This document shows, piece by piece, positions 40,239 to 40,958 of a stretch of 40,958 nt of DNA. The notes beneath the pieces are model-generated. The model saw nothing but the letters and a program-made list of their open reading frames with translations. It was not told where the DNA came from and did not search any database. Source of the DNA: Alphaproteobacteria bacterium (GTDB taxonomy: Bacteria; Pseudomonadota; Alphaproteobacteria; Sphingomonadales; Kordiimonadaceae); the NCBI GenBank assembly GCA_013372975.1, contig JABXIS010000044.1:1-40958 (forward strand). Direction: 5' to 3'. Within the stretch, counting starts at the first letter, position 1, and every line of letters starts with the position of its first letter. Position numbers and translations under genes: made by a program.

Positions 40239-40958
40239 ATGAGCAACCCTGACGAAATTTTTCTTGAGCTTGGCATCGGCACCCGAATGCGCCGATTACA
40301 GGAAATGATGACAGCTGACGCAGAACGCTTTTATGAAGAAATGGGCGTTAATTTCCGTGTCAGCTATTTCTATGTTGTTTATGCATTATCCGTGCGCGGC
40401 AGTATGCCCATCGCCGAAATCGCAAAACTGGCAGGATTCTCCCATTCTGCCGTCAGCCAAACAGTTAAACGCCTTGCAGGTGAAGGGCTGATCAGGACAA
40501 CCGCAATGGAAGATGGCCGTCAGAAGTGTGTCGAACTCACCGAAGATGGCCTTCATGTGGTGTCACGCTTGCGCCCAATCTGGGATGACATTGATGCTGT
40601 TATCAAAGAAGCCATGCTTGAAGGAGGTGCCAACCTGCTGGCCGGCATTGAGGCACTGGAATCCTCTTTCGTCCGGAAAAGCATGTATGACCGCGTGAAA
40701 GAAAAACAGAAAACACGGGCATTTGCGCCGCCTGCTTTCGAAATTGTCCCTTACGACATCAAATACAACAAGGCTTTCTACGAGCTCAACCGCCGTTGGC
40801 TGGAAGCCTATTTCGAGGTTGAGCCAATCGACGAAACCGTGCTTTCCGATCCTGAGACACATATCCTGTCAAAAGGCGGCGAGATATTCTTCACGCTCAT
40901 CGACGGCAGGCCCGTGGGCACTGTTGCCATGAAAATCCAGGGCCCCGGATCATTCGAA
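40239..40958 (+). CDS. MarR-GNAT fusion protein, 3' end beyond window
   Basis: The frame stays open to the last base (240 codons seen). Residues 1-150 are a MarR-type winged helix: VSYFYVVYALSVRGSMPIAEIAKLAG, FSHSAVSQTVKRLAGEGLI and DGRQKCVELTEDG. Residues from about 170 on begin a GNAT acetyltransferase (EIVPYDIKYNKAFYELNRRWLE, then FFTLIDGRPVGTVAM). Such fusions are known in Proteobacteria and probably regulate genes while acetylating a small molecule or protein. GAGG lies upstream of the ATG. It is independent of the RTX gene, separated by a terminator. Confidence 0.9.
   Translation, partial: MSNPDEIFLELGIGTRMRRLQEMMTADAERFYEEMGVNFRVSYFYVVYALSVRGSMPIAEIAKLAGFSHSAVSQTVKRLAGEGLIRTTAMEDGRQKCVELTEDGLHVVSRLRPIWDDIDAVIKEAMLEGGANLLAGIEALESSFVRKSMYDRVKEKQKTRAFAPPAFEIVPYDIKYNKAFYELNRRWLEAYFEVEPIDETVLSDPETHILSKGGEIFFTLIDGRPVGTVAMKIQGPGSFE

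Overview
The window is a stretch of bacterial chromosome of moderately high GC content, gene-dense and mostly ordinary in content. The gene set points to an alphaproteobacterium, probably free-living or marine: an ATP-dependent PckA, a PspF/PspABC envelope-stress locus, an exosortase-A-type O-glycosylation ligase, an Lrp regulator divergent from a DMT exporter, a J-domain protein with a Cys-rich front, and spinster-type MFS and NSS transporters. A Kordiimonas-like organism is plausible, but that is inference. No rRNA, tRNA, CRISPR array, insertion sequence, prophage or replication origin was seen.

Layout. 1-1.04 kb is the 3' part of pckA with its terminator. 1.1-7.2 kb is a mosaic of single genes: a small membrane protein, a TerB-like protein, a lone solute-binding protein facing a 7TM hybrid-sensor-type histidine kinase, a low-GC nuclease-like orphan, a divergent Tag-like glycosylase and a membrane-anchored DUF1330-like protein. 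7.3-12.6 kb holds a coupled membrane protein/VOC pair behind a strong AT-rich hairpin, a serine hydrolase, a membrane LytTR regulator, a J-domain protein and an Lrp/EamA pair. 12.7-17.5 kb has a GFA protein, a second low-GC nuclease-like orphan and a three-gene operon (PNPOx family, DUF1272, GNAT). That operon is divergent from a MocR/PdxR-type regulator, which carries an in-frame palindromic insertion. 17.6-22.6 kb has an alpha-carbonic anhydrase homologue with a broken zinc site, a SPOR lipoprotein, an NSS transporter, SufE and an MFS transporter.

22.6-26 kb is the phage-shock-protein locus, the most rewarding region. pspA-pspB-pspC run leftwards and pspF rightwards. Between them lie a near-consensus sigma-54 promoter, two inverted repeats at the distance expected for PspF enhancer sites, and an unlisted 55-codon reading frame with its own Shine-Dalgarno sequence inside the roughly 400-nt psp leader. 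The expected logic is that PspF activates sigma-54 polymerase at this promoter, and PspA both restrains PspF and repairs the inner membrane with PspB and PspC. The small basic peptide would be co-induced.

26-41 kb holds the O-glycosylation ligase, a secreted amidohydrolase and a secreted S9 peptidase sharing a bidirectional terminator, and an EAL phosphodiesterase with a small membrane protein. It continues with an orphan membrane protein behind a leader hairpin, lepA, a 2-hydroxyacid dehydrogenase and an SH3 protein. It ends with a large acidic coiled-coil/RTX protein and a MarR-GNAT fusion cut by the window edge.

The strongest unusual observations are the psp leader ORF, the carbonic-anhydrase-related protein with Gln at a zinc position, the palindromic insertion in the MocR gene, the two nuclease-like orphans, and hairpins that may control the genes at 7388 and 34234. 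No large undescribed multi-gene system was found.
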